This document shows positions 46,983 through 58,325 of a stretch of 64,000 nucleotides of DNA, one piece after another. The stretch comes from Triatoma infestans (lineage: Eukaryota > Arthropoda > Insecta > Hemiptera > Reduviidae): positions 62,001 to 126,000 of the forward strand of contig JAAEAF010014399.1 of NCBI GenBank assembly GCA_011037195.1. Reading direction: 5' to 3'. The notes under the pieces are model-generated. The model searched no databases. It saw only the letters and a list, made by a program, of their open reading frames with translations, and had not been told where the DNA came from. Position numbers and translations under genes: made by a program. How positions within the stretch are numbered: the first letter of the stretch is position 1; each line of letters begins with the position of its first letter.

Positions 46983-47120
46983 ACACACAGAGACCATTTG
47001 CTAAAAACTACATTTTTGGACTCAGGGGGCCTCGAAACGGATATTTCCGGTGAAAACTCGATATCGAAAATTTGACACGATTACAATACTTGCTCTTGCT
47101 AGGAGTAAGAGAAAGTAATA
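46210..47120 (+). repeat. Dispersed repeat Q, best full-length copy (about 0.91 kb)
   Basis: Head TCTGGTGTGAAACACTAACA and ACTTTCTCTTA. Two tandem internal modules follow (Q body duplicated at about 46560). A CA microsatellite (46945-46977) precedes gagaccatttgctaaaaact, and the tail is gacacgattacaatacttgc then ttgctaggagtaagagaaag. Confidence 0.85.
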
Positions 47121-47240
47121 AAAACTGGGTAACTGGGTGAAGTGTGACTTTACAGAAAATTTGATTAAAAAGAAAATCGTTGGAGTGATTTTCGCGGAAA
47201 ACTAAAGAAATCATTCAGTTAAATCGCTCTTCCGGTTATA
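47120..47240 (+). repeat. Dispersed repeat Q, abutting partial copy
   Basis: Contains tgaagtgtgactttacagaa and aaatcgctcttccggttata directly after the previous copy. Confidence 0.5.
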
Positions 47241-48264
47241 TTTTGTTTCTCTCTCTCTGTCTCTCACAACACACACACACACACAAGCACATAAACACTA
47301 AAAAATTAATTTTTTGAAGTTAGGCATTCCTCTATTTTAATATATTATACGGTTCCACCAAGTTTATTATACTAATAATTATAATTATTAAGGAATATTT
47401 TCTTGATACTTAATTATAATGTAGATATGATATTAGTGAGAGTGGCGAATCACTATGTTCTTTAACAACACAAACACTAAATATGAACCATCCCCAATAT
47501 GAACAACATAGAATGGGCTCCACTAACTTTAAATTTTACTTCAGTTATTATCGTTTCACAATGGAATGAACTATTTATTGTACTATATTCTTGAACACCT
47601 TAAAGTAATTATTTATGAAAATTAGTAGTATAATTTAATACTAAACATAATTATCATATACTTTATGAATTACTACTACTATTTATTACCGGAAGCTTTA
47701 CTTAATTGTATTTATGATAAAATGAAATAAGTTTAGCCTTCCGTTCACTAAAGTAATGATCCTTAACGAAGGTTATTCTATCCAACTAACCATATAAATA
47801 TTAACTCTATATATATATATTACTTTTTTATTACTAATTTACAATTTTTTCATTTATCAAATTACCTCTTATTTTATTTAATTGTCTAATATAATAGTTT
47901 CAGATATAACTTTATTATATTTTTTTAGATAGATTAATTAATTTTTACTATTTTATCGAATATTAAAAAATGGGGACACAATAGTTTTATCGATTTGACC
48001 TTCATTTATTTATCATTAATTGAATTAATTAGTAATAAAGGCTATAGGCTAGACTCATTCGACCGAAAAAGTCGGCCATCGACTATTTGGTGGTTGAAAA
48101 GGCACACCATTGTTTTCAATAGAGGAGAAAAGTATATTCAATCGCCTACAAAAACTTTTGGCACCATTGCTGGTCGAAACGATTTCGTCCTATTGTCTAC
48201 GATGGGATAAGTATGTTAACGAAGTTGAAATGTTTTATTATTTAGTCAAGACAGCAATTCTGTG
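47241..48264. other. Unclassified stretch
   Basis: A CA run lies at 47269-47284, followed by AT-rich sequence. At 48040-48210 there is a GC-richer patch with a 71-codon open frame and no recognised domain. Confidence 0.35.
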
Positions 48265-48400
48265 TGTGTAAACTGCTTTGCTTTGTGCAAGACTGGAATA
48301 ACGCAATATTTTTTTTTTTTTTGTGAAGATATTCTGAAAAATAGGCAAACGCCAGAAACTGGCTAATAAACACAAACATGAAACAGGGTATATGAAGAAA
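48265..48400 (+). repeat. Relic hammerhead-type a unit
   Basis: Contains gctttgtgcaagactggaat, then TTCTGAAAAATAGGC, AAACGCCAGAAACTGGC and a matching flank (aacacaaacatgaaacaggg). Core positions are mutated. Confidence 0.45.
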
Positions 48401-48484
48401 GAGGTCTAAATTTTATTCTGCTGCCTGTAAGCAATAAAATTCCCCTATAACCTTCACTTACAAGCAGCCCAATTTTTTTTTATT

Positions 48485-50480
48485 TTCTGTGACTGCTCAT
48501 AAGAGGAAGTATTGCAATCGTGTCGAATTTTCGAAATTGAGTTTGCACCGGATATATATGTTTTAAAGGACCGCTGAATACGAAAAAAGAAATTTTAAGC
48601 GAATGTGTGGTTGTGTCTATGTAAACGAAATTCCTCAAAAACGAAAATTCGAAAGAATCGCAAAAACGAGTATTCCGTTGAAGGTCATAATGCAGCAACC
48701 GAAAGTGCGACATTACTGAATGGTTTTTTCAGTTTTCCGCAATTTTCTCGAAAATGGCTACAATGACTAAACTTCATGTACTATCTTGGAGTATACACAT
48801 ATATACCTGTCACTTTTATTTGAAACTAATTTTCTAGAAGGAGTTTGGGGGGGGCAGTAGCCTTCCCTCTAAAGTACCACTTCAGAATAATGTATGATTT
48901 AAACCTCCTCTGGAATCCCACCGATCTTTGTAGAGATGAAATCTGTGGCAAAGAAAGCCTGTTATAGAATTAAACAGGCAGGTTTTTGGCAGGGTAAGCG
49001 ATATGGTCACGCTACCATTAATCGCGAGATGCTTTTGAAGGTTCCTGTTACAGGTTTTCGTTCTGACAGAATGTTGAAGACTTTTGTTTTTGAGCATTCT
49101 TACAGAGTTAGGTTACTTTCTAGGGAAGATTGGTCAAGATTGGGTCCATCTGGGGTGATACCTGATAATTACTTCCGGTGTTACACGAAGATTTCAGAAT
49201 GCATGGTAGGTCTGGAGCTGCGGTCTATTTTGAGACCGGAGATCATTTGACAATATTTCTTGGTGAATAGACCACAGTCTTGCAGACTGAGATTTATGCT
49301 ACTCTTTGTTTTATCTTGGATGAGAGGAAACGTAACACTAACTTAAAAGGTGTTTGTATCTGCTCGGACAGCCAAGGCGCTGAGTTCATGTGTCTTCACT
49401 TCCAGGTTGGTGTTAGAATGTTCTAAAAGACTGGAAGAACTTTCTTCTCTGAAGTATGTGCTTCTAGTCTGGGTACCGGGTCACATGGGAATTTTTGGGA
49501 ATGAGGAGGTGGATAGGTTTGCCAAATTATGCGCCTCTCTCCCTTTCATTGGTCCCGAGCCTGTTGTTGGCGTGTCTTCAAGCACATGTCTATCACGCTT
49601 CCAGACATGGACAGCTTCACAGCATTCATTGGATGAGCTCAATTGGTTTTCGGCAGTTCAAAATGCTCATCGGGAGTCCGGACAGGGCCATCAGTGATGC
49701 GTTGCTGTGTTTTTCATCATCAACGTGATTGAGAGCTGTCTCAGGCATCTTGTTGGATCTCTTATTGGACATTGTGGTTCCGGCATGAGCCCCATCTCTA
49801 CATAATGGGGCTCATGCCGGATCCATTTTGTAGAGTCTGTGAGGCAGAGGAGGAAACACCCATCCATCTTATGACTGATTTCCTTGGTTGTAAGGAAATT
49901 AGTTTTAGTACCTTTGGTCGAAATGGGATGTCTGTGGAAGAGCTTAGGCTCTTTCCCCTTAAGGATATTGTCCGATTTATTCGGGCTCCGGTGAATCTTA
50001 GATGGATTAGATCCGGGTCGGGATATTTGTTCTAGACCCGGTTTGTTGATGTTTTTCTTGAGGTAGCTATATGGGCTCAGTGAGGTTTTAGATAGCGTAG
50101 GGCTTGGCCCCTCCCCACAGACAAATAATAATAAAAATGATTCAACCACCCATATAAAATATTAACATACATTAGATTCAGTGGAAGAATTCCAAAATTG
50201 AAGTAGTCGGAAGTGGGACTGTACAGAACAGATATAAACCTGTCATTTTTACTTGTAACCTTTTTCTGACAAAATTGACTTTAGAAAATACTGCGGAATT
50301 CGTAACATTAAATTTCTAAAGTTTATTGTGATTGGTTCAACTTTATTTGCTCTCTCTTCCGGATTGCAATGTAATTACTTTTACTACCCGCCTAGGAAGG
50401 TGCTTGTCGCCCACTCTGTATTCATATTAGAAAAAATGAGTCCTAATATTGAAGTTTAAAGAATATTTGCCATTTTTACG
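48485..50480 (-). repeat. Dispersed repeat Q split by a LINE
   Basis: The Q tail and body run to ATGATTTAAAC (48894-48904). Q then resumes at ATGATTCAAC (50137) and continues to about 50480 without its head. Confidence 0.7.
48905..50136 (+). mobile_element. I/R1-type LINE 3' end with RNase H domain (decayed)
   Basis: The open frames 48936-49250 and 49350-49697 lie in different frames but continue one protein. The first ends in MLKTFVFEHSYRVRLLSRED and IPDNYFRCYTK, leading into an RNase H domain whose YTDGS-type start is mutated (YTKIS). The domain continues with CETGDHLTI-like, TEIYATLCFIL, SDSQ, LLVWVPGHMGIFGNEEVDRF and a CRVCEAEEETPIHLMTDFLG tail (about 49830-49890). An A-rich tail (ataataataaaa) ends the element. 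Near-identical 10-mers flank it (ATGATTTAAAC and ATGATTCAAC), so it inserted into a Q repeat. Confidence 0.9.
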
Positions 50481-51375
50481 ATTTTCACCTAGGGTTTTAA
50501 TTTATTGCAGGCTACTCGAATTCCTGGCATTCAAAACTATCTACAAACAAGTAATTTAAGAACTACCAGTAATTCAATCTTCATCAATGAAATAAATTCC
50601 AGTTAGATGTAATTATGTATAATGTAAAATAATGTACTGATGCTGTGGTGATGGTAATGGAAAGATAAGAGAAGTAATAAATCTGTTAATCTGTAAACAT
50701 CAGGGTGGAAAAGAATAATTTACAAATGGTAGCCCCAAATGTCTTAACGAAATCTAGTAAGTCTGTGTGTTGGTGCGTTTTGTGTGTATGTATGCGAGTA
50801 GGTTGCTCATCAAAAACACATTAAACATCCTTAGTGACTATGTTAGTGTATGATGTTGGTTGTGCTGTAGTTAGTTGTAGTTGTTGCTGTGCTGAGTGCA
50901 GTTAGTAATTAAATTACAACATGGAATCTGTTCTAGCTATAATGCTAGTAATATGCCTCCTTCTAATTTTCTATTCTGGTACGCTCCATCACTGTTCACC
51001 AAATGAAGGAAGAACAGAATCCTTCAAGAAAGATTGAATGCTATTTGTTTTCAAGATTTTTCAATGCCGCAGTTCATCGTGAGTCGAAGTCTTGGTGGTC
51101 TCTCTGTATCTCTGTCCACATTAGACTGGGCGGTCTCCACTTATTCCTCAACCATTGCACAACTCTCTCTCTCTCTCTCTCTGGAATCGATTAATAGGAT
51201 AGGCTCAACCTTAAATAATGACCACCATAATACTAAGCGGCATTCATGGAGACTTGCACATGTGTTTATCTTCAGCCACCAGTCTCTTTATCTTCTTCTG
51301 CATGTTATTTCATAAAGCTTGGATTTTCAACAATTTCAACCATGATTTTAGTTTCAATTTATTAGTTTTGAAAAA
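50481..51375. other. AT-rich unclassified stretch
   Basis: Contains a short plus-strand frame at 50921-51037 with a hydrophobic N-terminus (see findings) and a CT run at 51161-51181. Nothing is firmly supported. Confidence 0.35.
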
Positions 51376-51377
51376 AA

Positions 51378-52200
51378 GAATGTGGTGTGAATCATTCGCA
51401 CGACTTTCTCTCACTCCAATTAATACAATTTAATTAAGAAATTTTCTTTAAAACTGCAGTGACCATAAAACAAAGGTGGTAGGAGTTATACTTGTAATAC
51501 CTAAGCGTAATTGTATGCAGCGCCCTCTCACAAAACCAACAAAGCTTTGTTTAAATTTAAACCTAACTTACAGACATCCCAAAACGCCTCTATAATCAAT
51601 TTTTACGGAAAAATATTAGTGATCAATTTTCACTTAAAGAAAAATGATATCTACGTTTTTAACATTCTGTAATGTTACACTTCCGGTTAATCGATTTTGT
51701 TTAAAATTTGGAATTTTCTTAATGCTTCTAACGTATATTATTAATATTATGTAGGTGGTAAAACCATACCATTGTCCTGATGAAATGGTAGTTATAGTAC
51801 CGCTGCTGTTCCCTCTTCTTCTTCTTCTTTGTTGGCGCTACAACCCAATGTGGGTCTCGGCCTCCTTCAACATTGTGCGCCAGTCCTCTCTATTTTGCGC
51901 TGCCGATTTCCTATTGCTATTCCTCAGAACCACCAAAAATCAATTTCCACGGGGAAATGTTTCCGATAAAAGTGACAGGTATTTATGTGTGTAAACATTG
52001 TACAAAGTTTAAAGAAAATCTTTGGAGCCGTTTTCAAGAAAATCACGAAAAACTGGAAAATAAAAAAAAAATCAATAATCTCGCACTTCCGGTTAATGGA
52101 ATTTCCCGAAATCTTTGTGTCAGATGCGGTGATAGGGGGATTGGGAGGTCACTTCAATACACCTCCAGATAGACTGCGCTGCTATTATTTTGTTGACGGA
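51378..52200 (+). repeat. Dispersed repeat Q, with a 115-bp insertion
   Basis: Head TGGTGTGAATCATTCGCACG and ACTTTCTCTCACT. Modules (acttccggttaatcgatttt, ggagccgttttcaagaaaat) run to about 52100. Confidence 0.7.
51811..51926. repeat. Inserted fragment of a widespread CTT-rich interspersed repeat
   Basis: The sequence tcttcttcttctttgttggc, gctacaacccaatgtgggtc and tcggcctcc interrupts a Q module that resumes at aaccaccaaaaatcaatttc. It looks like a retroelement 3' or SINE fragment of unknown class. Confidence 0.4.
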
Positions 52201-52955
52201 GGATATAACCTTCGTAGAATCTTCTCAGATCTTAAGATTTCTTAGACAAATCAATCTAGAAGGGATGCTGTAGTTTGAAAGCTCTCATCTTGGCATCTGC
52301 AGGGAGGCATCTCTCTGGTTTATTATTATTTTTTTTTATATATATAAGTATATATTGATATTAATTGAAATAGAAAAAAAAAAACCTAATCTTCTTCTAT
52401 TAAATTAAATTTGCAGGAATCAGGATAAACTAAAATAAAACAAATTAAATATAATTTTAATCCTAAAGTAATTAAAGTTAATTGGTAGGTGCATGGCGTT
52501 TGAAAAAACAAGCTATGAAAGAATTTCTATTTTTTTGACAGGACTTTTAATATATTTTGATATGAGTTAAATTGTATTTTGCTGTCCGAGCTAGGGAGCT
52601 TAAGCCCCATTGGCTCTAATAATTTTTTTTTTTTTGATGTAGTGTATACATACACCCACCTACAGACATCACAAGTGATATTATATTTTATGAATATTCA
52701 TCAGGTAATTACTACAAATATTACCTGTTCCTCTAAAGGATTTCTCACTAATTAAAATGGTATGGTCACCTTAAAGAGAAGAGAATTTATTTTATACCTT
52801 AATAGGCATTAAATTATTAGTTTGTTGATTAACAAATTAATTTTACCATTGTTATTAAATATGCTATCAATTTATTAATTGTTTTTTTTTTTCTTTTAAT
52901 ATTGTTAGAATTACTTTTAAAACAAGTTATCTTTTTTTTTTTATTGCTGTAAAAT
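52201..52955. other. AT-rich unclassified stretch
   Basis: Nothing recognised except T and A tracts. Confidence 0.4.
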
Positions 52956-53054
52956 CTATCAAATTGTGTTAAATTTTTCTGAAGTGTAGTTTACATTGGT
53001 AAATATATATTTTGAGGTTGATAACTGCAAAAAAAATATTTTTAGCGAATTATC

Positions 53055-53091
<37 letters not shown>

Positions 53092-53385
53092 TGAATGAAC
53101 AAATATCTCAAAAAAAAAAATCATGGTGAACTCGAGATCAGTATTCCGTTTAGAGATTCCACTATCGCATCTGACATGAAGTTCTGACATTGAAGTCAAC
53201 TTGAAGTGAAATTTATTGAATTTTTTTTTTTAGTTTTCATGATTTTCTGTAAAAGACTCAAATAATTTTCTTTAACCTACAGATATTAACATACAGATAT
53301 AAATGACATCATTTCTATTTACAACATTTTTTGGGAAAGCAGCAACATTAAGCTTTGCTCTAAAGTGTGATTGCAGTACAATATA

Positions 53386-53917
53386 TAGGGTGACCAGAGT
53401 TATATGCTCCACCCACTTTTTTTTTAAACGGCGGGAAATTTCGAAAAAATAGAAAACACGTATTTAATCATTTTTAGTCTAGTTTATTTTCAGTGATTGA
53501 TCCATTTTTTTATACCCCAATATCCCGAGATACAGCATCCAACTTTTTTTTTTCAAATGGAACATTATATTTTTTTTTGCATATTTTTATAGTAATTGAG
53601 CCTCTAAAAAAAAAAAAAAAAAAAAATTTAAAATCGGTTAGGTTTTTCAAAAGTTATGGCAATTTAAAATATGAAAAACAAATTTCAGTTTAATGTCAAA
53701 ATTACCTTATTTTTTCTTTAAAGAAGCTCTTCAAACTGGCACCATCAACGGATAGGCAAGCCAAAGCTCTGGACTCCCACGCTCTGTTTGTAGCAGCACT
53801 TAGGTGGCAAAGTCAACATCTAGGCAGGCTAGAGTTATTCGACGTTCCATATCTTCGACTGAAGTCATGGGATTAAGGTTACTGTACATTTATTTTTTAG
53901 ATATCCCCACAAAAAAT
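53386..53917 (+). repeat. DD41D element, left inverted arm
   Basis: Reverse complement of 54338-54868, including antisense copies of the transposase C-terminal codons (ggcaagccaaagctctggac matches the sense gtccagagctttggcttgcc). Confidence 0.9.
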
Positions 53918-53928
53918 GCACAATTTTA

Positions 53929-54537
53929 TGGACTGATGAATCAAAGTTTACCAACAATGGCCTTCTTAATCGTTGGAACTTTAGAATATGGGCAGAAGAA
54001 AATCCACAAGTTACCTTCGCCACACGCCATTAGGTTGTTTTTTCTGCAAATGTTTGGTGTGGAGTTTGAGGAAACCAACTAATCGGCCCATACTTCTACA
54101 GAGGGAACTTAACTGGTGAAAGGTATCTAACTTTTTTAAGAGACATTTTGCCAGTTTTGCTTGAAGATGTTCCTCTAAAACGTCGGTTAGATATGTATTT
54201 TCAACAAGATGGTTGCCCGGCACATAATGCGAGAGTTGTTCGACGTTACCTGGACAGAAATTTCCACGAAAAGTGGTTAGGAACTCATGGTCCGATCCAA
54301 TGGCCACCTCGACCTCCGGACTTAACCCCAATGGACTATTTTTTGTGGGGATATCTAAAAAATAAAGTGTACAGTAACCTTAATCCCGTGGCTTCAGTCG
54401 AAGATATGGAACGTCGAATAACTCTAGCCTGCCTAGATGTTGACTTTGCCACAAGTGCTGCTACAAACAGAGCGTGGGAGTCCAGAGCTTTGGCTTGCCT
54501 ATCCGTTGATGGTGCCCAGTTTGAAGAGCTTCTTTAA
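53929..54537 (+). pseudogene. DD41D transposase, core and C-terminus, two nonsense codons
   Basis: The reading frame runs from WTDESKFTNNGLLNRWNFRI, with the first catalytic Asp at 53935. It passes QQDGCPAHNAR (second Asp at 54208) and PPDLTPMDYFLWGYLKNKVY (third Asp at about 54334), and ends at TAA (54535-54537). Spacing is 90 residues between the first two Asp and 41 between the last two, which places it in the DD41D group. All three catalytic residues are present. In-frame TAG (54031) and TGA (54073) interrupt the core, and the N-terminal helix-turn-helix DNA-binding region is absent because the left end is an inverted copy of the right end. The last open part is 54148-54537. It cannot be autonomous. 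Confidence 0.9.
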
Positions 54538-54868
54538 AGAAAAAATAAGGTAATTTTGACATTAAACTGAAATTTGTTTTTCATATTTTAAATTACCATA
54601 ACTTTTGAAAAACCTAACCGATTTTAAATTTTTTTTTTTTAATTTTTTTAGAGGCTCAATTACTATAAAAATATGCAAAAAAAAATATAATGTTCCATTT
54701 GAAAAAAAAAGTTGGATGCTGTATCTCGGGATATTGGGGTATAAAAAAATGGATCAATCACTGAAAATAAACTAGACTAAAAATGATTAAATACGTGTTT
54801 TCTATTTTTTCGAAATTTCCCGCCGTTTAAAAAAAAAGTGGGTGGAGCATATAACTCTGGTCACCCTG
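54338..54868 (+). repeat. DD41D element, right inverted arm
   Basis: Contains the transposase C-terminus (to 54537) and the 330-bp 3' untranslated end. It mirrors 53386-53917. Confidence 0.9.
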
Positions 54869-55160
54869 TATATAGGTTCCAACACCTATATAATATCCTT
54901 GCTGGAATTCCAAATTTGAAGAAAATCGGTTAACTGAAAGTGCGACTTTACAGAACCGGAGTTTTTATGAAAGAGCAGAGCTTCAACAATTTCCTTTAAA
55001 ATTGGCATGCTAATTGCACAATCATTAATGCAACATTTGTCCATTAGCATGGATTTTAAGGGAATCTGTAACATTAAATTTCACAAAGCGAGAAATTAGA
55101 TTTATGCAGAACTAATTTCTGATTTTGGAAATATGAACGTCAGAAAAGTGCATTTTTAAT

Positions 55161-56935
55161 CGGTATAAGTAAAATTATAATTAAAATAATGTGAAAATAG
55201 AGCTAAAACTATGACGTGTACATTTTCTAGTTAAGGGGACTCAACAGTTCACAGTTGTACAAATGCATGCTTGCAAATAATAACATATAACTATATTTAA
55301 TTTAATAGTAAATTGATGAAGTTGTTGGATTATTTTATGAATATACAGTATTGTTAATGGTACTATATTTGAAAAAATTATGGTCATGAAAGTAACGTTA
55401 AACATAATGGTTTTCAAAACTCTTTACTGTGGGGGCACAAATTTTAGAGCCGACCCTGATACTTTGGATAAAATCAGTGTGTTGTGTGGTAGAAACTAAA
55501 AGTTGATATCAAATATCTACAAGAATGTGATCAACCACACGATGATCAGACCCCCCACCCCATCCCCAAACCGGTAAGAACCAATAAAAAGAAGCATAAG
55601 ATTGATATGAAATCCTAGGTATATAAGTAAGAAGGTGTAGAATTGATAATAATTCCGGCAGGAAACCACTAAAATGTATCGTGCAAGATCCTCTTAAGAT
55701 TCTTGAAACCGAGCGTTCAAATTTCTGAACACACTTTAGATTTTGGGATCCATTATGTAAAACAAAGAATTGGTGAAAAATGATGGGAAAATTCGATGAG
55801 ATAATCAAATAACTGACAAAATTATCATGTTATTTAATAAGAACTTCAGGTTATTTTATTCTAATTTATCATGCTTTTATTAAAAGTTATTTCAATTTCA
55901 GCTATTCACTTTTATAATAAAAAGGGAACCTAAAAATAAAAATAAAGAAAGCAATCATATAAATTTTTATCATTTATTTATTATTTATTTCAAGGGATTG
56001 TTACACAATTACAACATCTGTCTGTGCGCTCTAACGAGTAAACAAATTACTATGGATATAGTAAAGAAATATAAGTAATATAAAAATTTCAATATTTAAT
56101 CAAGTCCTAAAAAAGAAGTAAAAAAATCGAGAACATAAATATTGTATGTAAAATCAAAAGATATCAATAATTTATTAAACCAATAGGTTTTTTTTTTAAA
56201 TGAAATCCTATTTTAATAATCAAAAATTTATTTATATTGGCTAATTGTAAATCAAACGAAAAATATTTACAATAATATACAATTATAATAATTTGTAATG
56301 CATTAGATTAGATTATATTCTTGAGGGGCTTACTTTGGGGAAGGGGGAAGGGAATCAATAAATTAATAAAATTATGCATTACCATAAATAGTATAAAAAA
56401 AAAGAGTAAAGATTTGGATTAAGAGGGGGGGAGCCGGTATTTAATTATATTAGACAGATTTATAAGTCGGGTGATATTGTAACAATCTCACAAATTATAT
56501 TAAACTTAAATATAATGGGCTCAACTTCAATCATATTATGTAAATAGCGCCAGTCTTCTTCCACATCATGATGGCCTTCTAGTTCTCTTACATGTTCTTC
56601 TTCTGATTGCTTCACATTCAAAAATTTAAAAAAATGAGAAAAAATTTACATTTGTCTTTTTACTTTGTTTCTAATCAACGTATACATTAATGTATCATTA
56701 TATTCAAGCAAGACGATTAGAGCATTTTGGGTGGGGTGACCAAGGGCGGATCCCTCTTTTATTTACATAATAATGGTTACTATGGTTTCATTTATTATTT
56801 AATACTTTCAATTTAAATATTATGATATATTGACATATTTATATGTATACCCAATCATTAGTGATGTGCATTATCTGGTTTTCATTTGTTTATTTATCGA
56901 ATTAAAAAAATGACGCATATTCATTTTAAAAATAA
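55161..56935. other. AT-rich unclassified stretch
   Basis: Mostly AT-rich. The 99-codon minus frame at 55509-55808 has no recognised domain. A G run lies at 56425-56431. Confidence 0.4.
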
Positions 56936-56937
56936 AA

Positions 56938-57050
56938 AAGTGGTGTAAAGCGTGGACTTTCTTTGATTAAAGCACTCACATAACTTTTTCTTAAGCAATT
57001 ATTACAATTCTAAAGACAAATTTTCTTTAATTTAAAGTAGGAATTTTTCT
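56938..57050 (+). repeat. Dispersed repeat Q, degenerate head
   Basis: Contains gtggtgtaaagc...actcacataac and tttttcttaagcaattatta. It abuts a LINE tail. Confidence 0.45.
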
Positions 57051-57059
57051 TGAAAGTTT

Positions 57060-57960
57060 AGTTCCTTCCCTTAACTCACAACAGTTGCTGGAACTAGGTT
57101 CTATGTGAAAGGTGTAAGTGGGTCATACATAATGGCCCATATCAGCGCGATCCAATTCTTTCTAGCTTAAAATCCCCCGGATTAACTTACGGTAACCACT
57201 GGCTCAGAGCATAATAAGCAAGTCTGGTGCTCAAAAACAGTCCACAAAGCCGCCTGAAAAGCTTCTCCGTACGTTCCCGCTGGAGATTATTGCCAGCTGG
57301 AGGAATTTCGCTGTTGCCAGGGGCTCTCTCACAATCGTAGAGGCGGTTTTCTTCCTCAGTCATGCAAAACCTGCAATGACCGTAATTGTACACACAATCA
57401 TACGCTTTCTGAATCTACAGACCCACCATAATCCTTAAGGCCATGCGTCCCTACTTTAGTGTGATATCCCCCCCTCCCAGTTAACATACGTTAATGTAAG
57501 TTAATTCCAGGCTTAGAGCATATAAGCAAGTCTGGTGCTCTGATGCAGGCCACAAAACTGCCTGAAAAGTGCGCTCGTATAGCTCGTTGCCGCGGGTGGT
57601 TTATTGTTCAGCTGAAGGAAACTCGCCCTTGGCAGGCCATCACAATCGCAGAAGCCATGGAGAGGTTTTCTTCCTCAGTCATTCAAAAGCTTGCAATAAC
57701 CGTAATTATACACGCAACCATATCCTTTCTGAGTCTACAGACCCACCCTATAATCCTTAAGGCTATTTGACCGTGGCTTAGCATGTTTCTCGTGAGCTTC
57801 TGCGAGGGATACCTAATGAACAATTGCTGCATACTTAGCACAAGACTGTATTTTATCATTGCGCTGCAGAGAAGTTCCGGACCCAGAAAAGTTGTTGCAT
57901 TCTTACTGACTATTTCACATTGCTTATCATAAACATAAAACATAAACATAAATTTATTTG
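57060..57960 (-). mobile_element. I/R1-type LINE 3' tail, tandemly duplicated
   Basis: The minus-strand translation includes YNYGHCRFCMTEEENRLYDC, the cysteine-containing C-terminal tail also seen at 9900-9990, followed by QRERTEKLFRRLCGLFLSTR. The block 57202-57445 recurs, diverged, at 57511-57765, in the same orientation and with the same boundaries (gctcagagcata / gcttagagcata to taatccttaaggc). Both are broken copies. Confidence 0.75.
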
Positions 57961-58279
57961 TTCTTTAAGATTCATGCTCTTTTAACAAAGGAGTTGACAT
58001 ATTTCTCAGTACAATATATAAAAAAATATCATAATAATTATGATTATCAAGAATTCTGAAAATTGGCAAAATCTCGAAAACGGTTGATAGCCACATTTGT
58101 GAAACAGGCTGTCAACGGATGAAATCTTATTATTTAAGCACCCTCAATATATTTGTAGTGAAACCGCGCAACACTTTGAAATGGCAAAGGATAGGCTAAA
58201 ACCACTCCGTAAAGTCCTATGAAAACTTTAAAAACAATATCTTAGTAAAAAGAATTGAATATAAGTTGTCGCTCTATAT

Positions 58280-58325
<46 letters not shown>

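Larger units (their letters stand above)
53386..54868 (+). mobile_element. Tc1/mariner-superfamily DD41D transposon with 530-bp inverted ends
   Basis: The ends read AGGGTGACCAGAG and the reverse complement of CTGGTCACCCTG, with TA on each side as target duplication. The inverted repeats are unusually long: 53386-53917 and 54338-54868 are near-perfect mirrors. Because the right arm contains the 3' part of the transposase gene, the left arm carries that part backwards and the 5' part of the gene is missing. The unique centre (53918-54337) encodes the catalytic core. Confidence 0.92.
52960..55160 (-). repeat. Dispersed repeat Q split by a DD41D transposon
   Basis: The Q tail, a TG microsatellite (53059-53090) and body modules run to gcagtacaatata. 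After the transposon the copy resumes ataggttccaacacctatat and runs through ggttaactgaaagtgcgact. Confidence 0.75.

Noticed and set aside
46210..47120. Q as a canonical Helitron
   Set aside because: The head begins TC and the tail has a hairpin, but no CTRR terminus or A-T insertion site could be shown, so only an HINE-like comparison is offered.
55509..55808. 99-codon minus-strand open frame
   Set aside because: No domain, atypical composition and no neighbouring coding signal.
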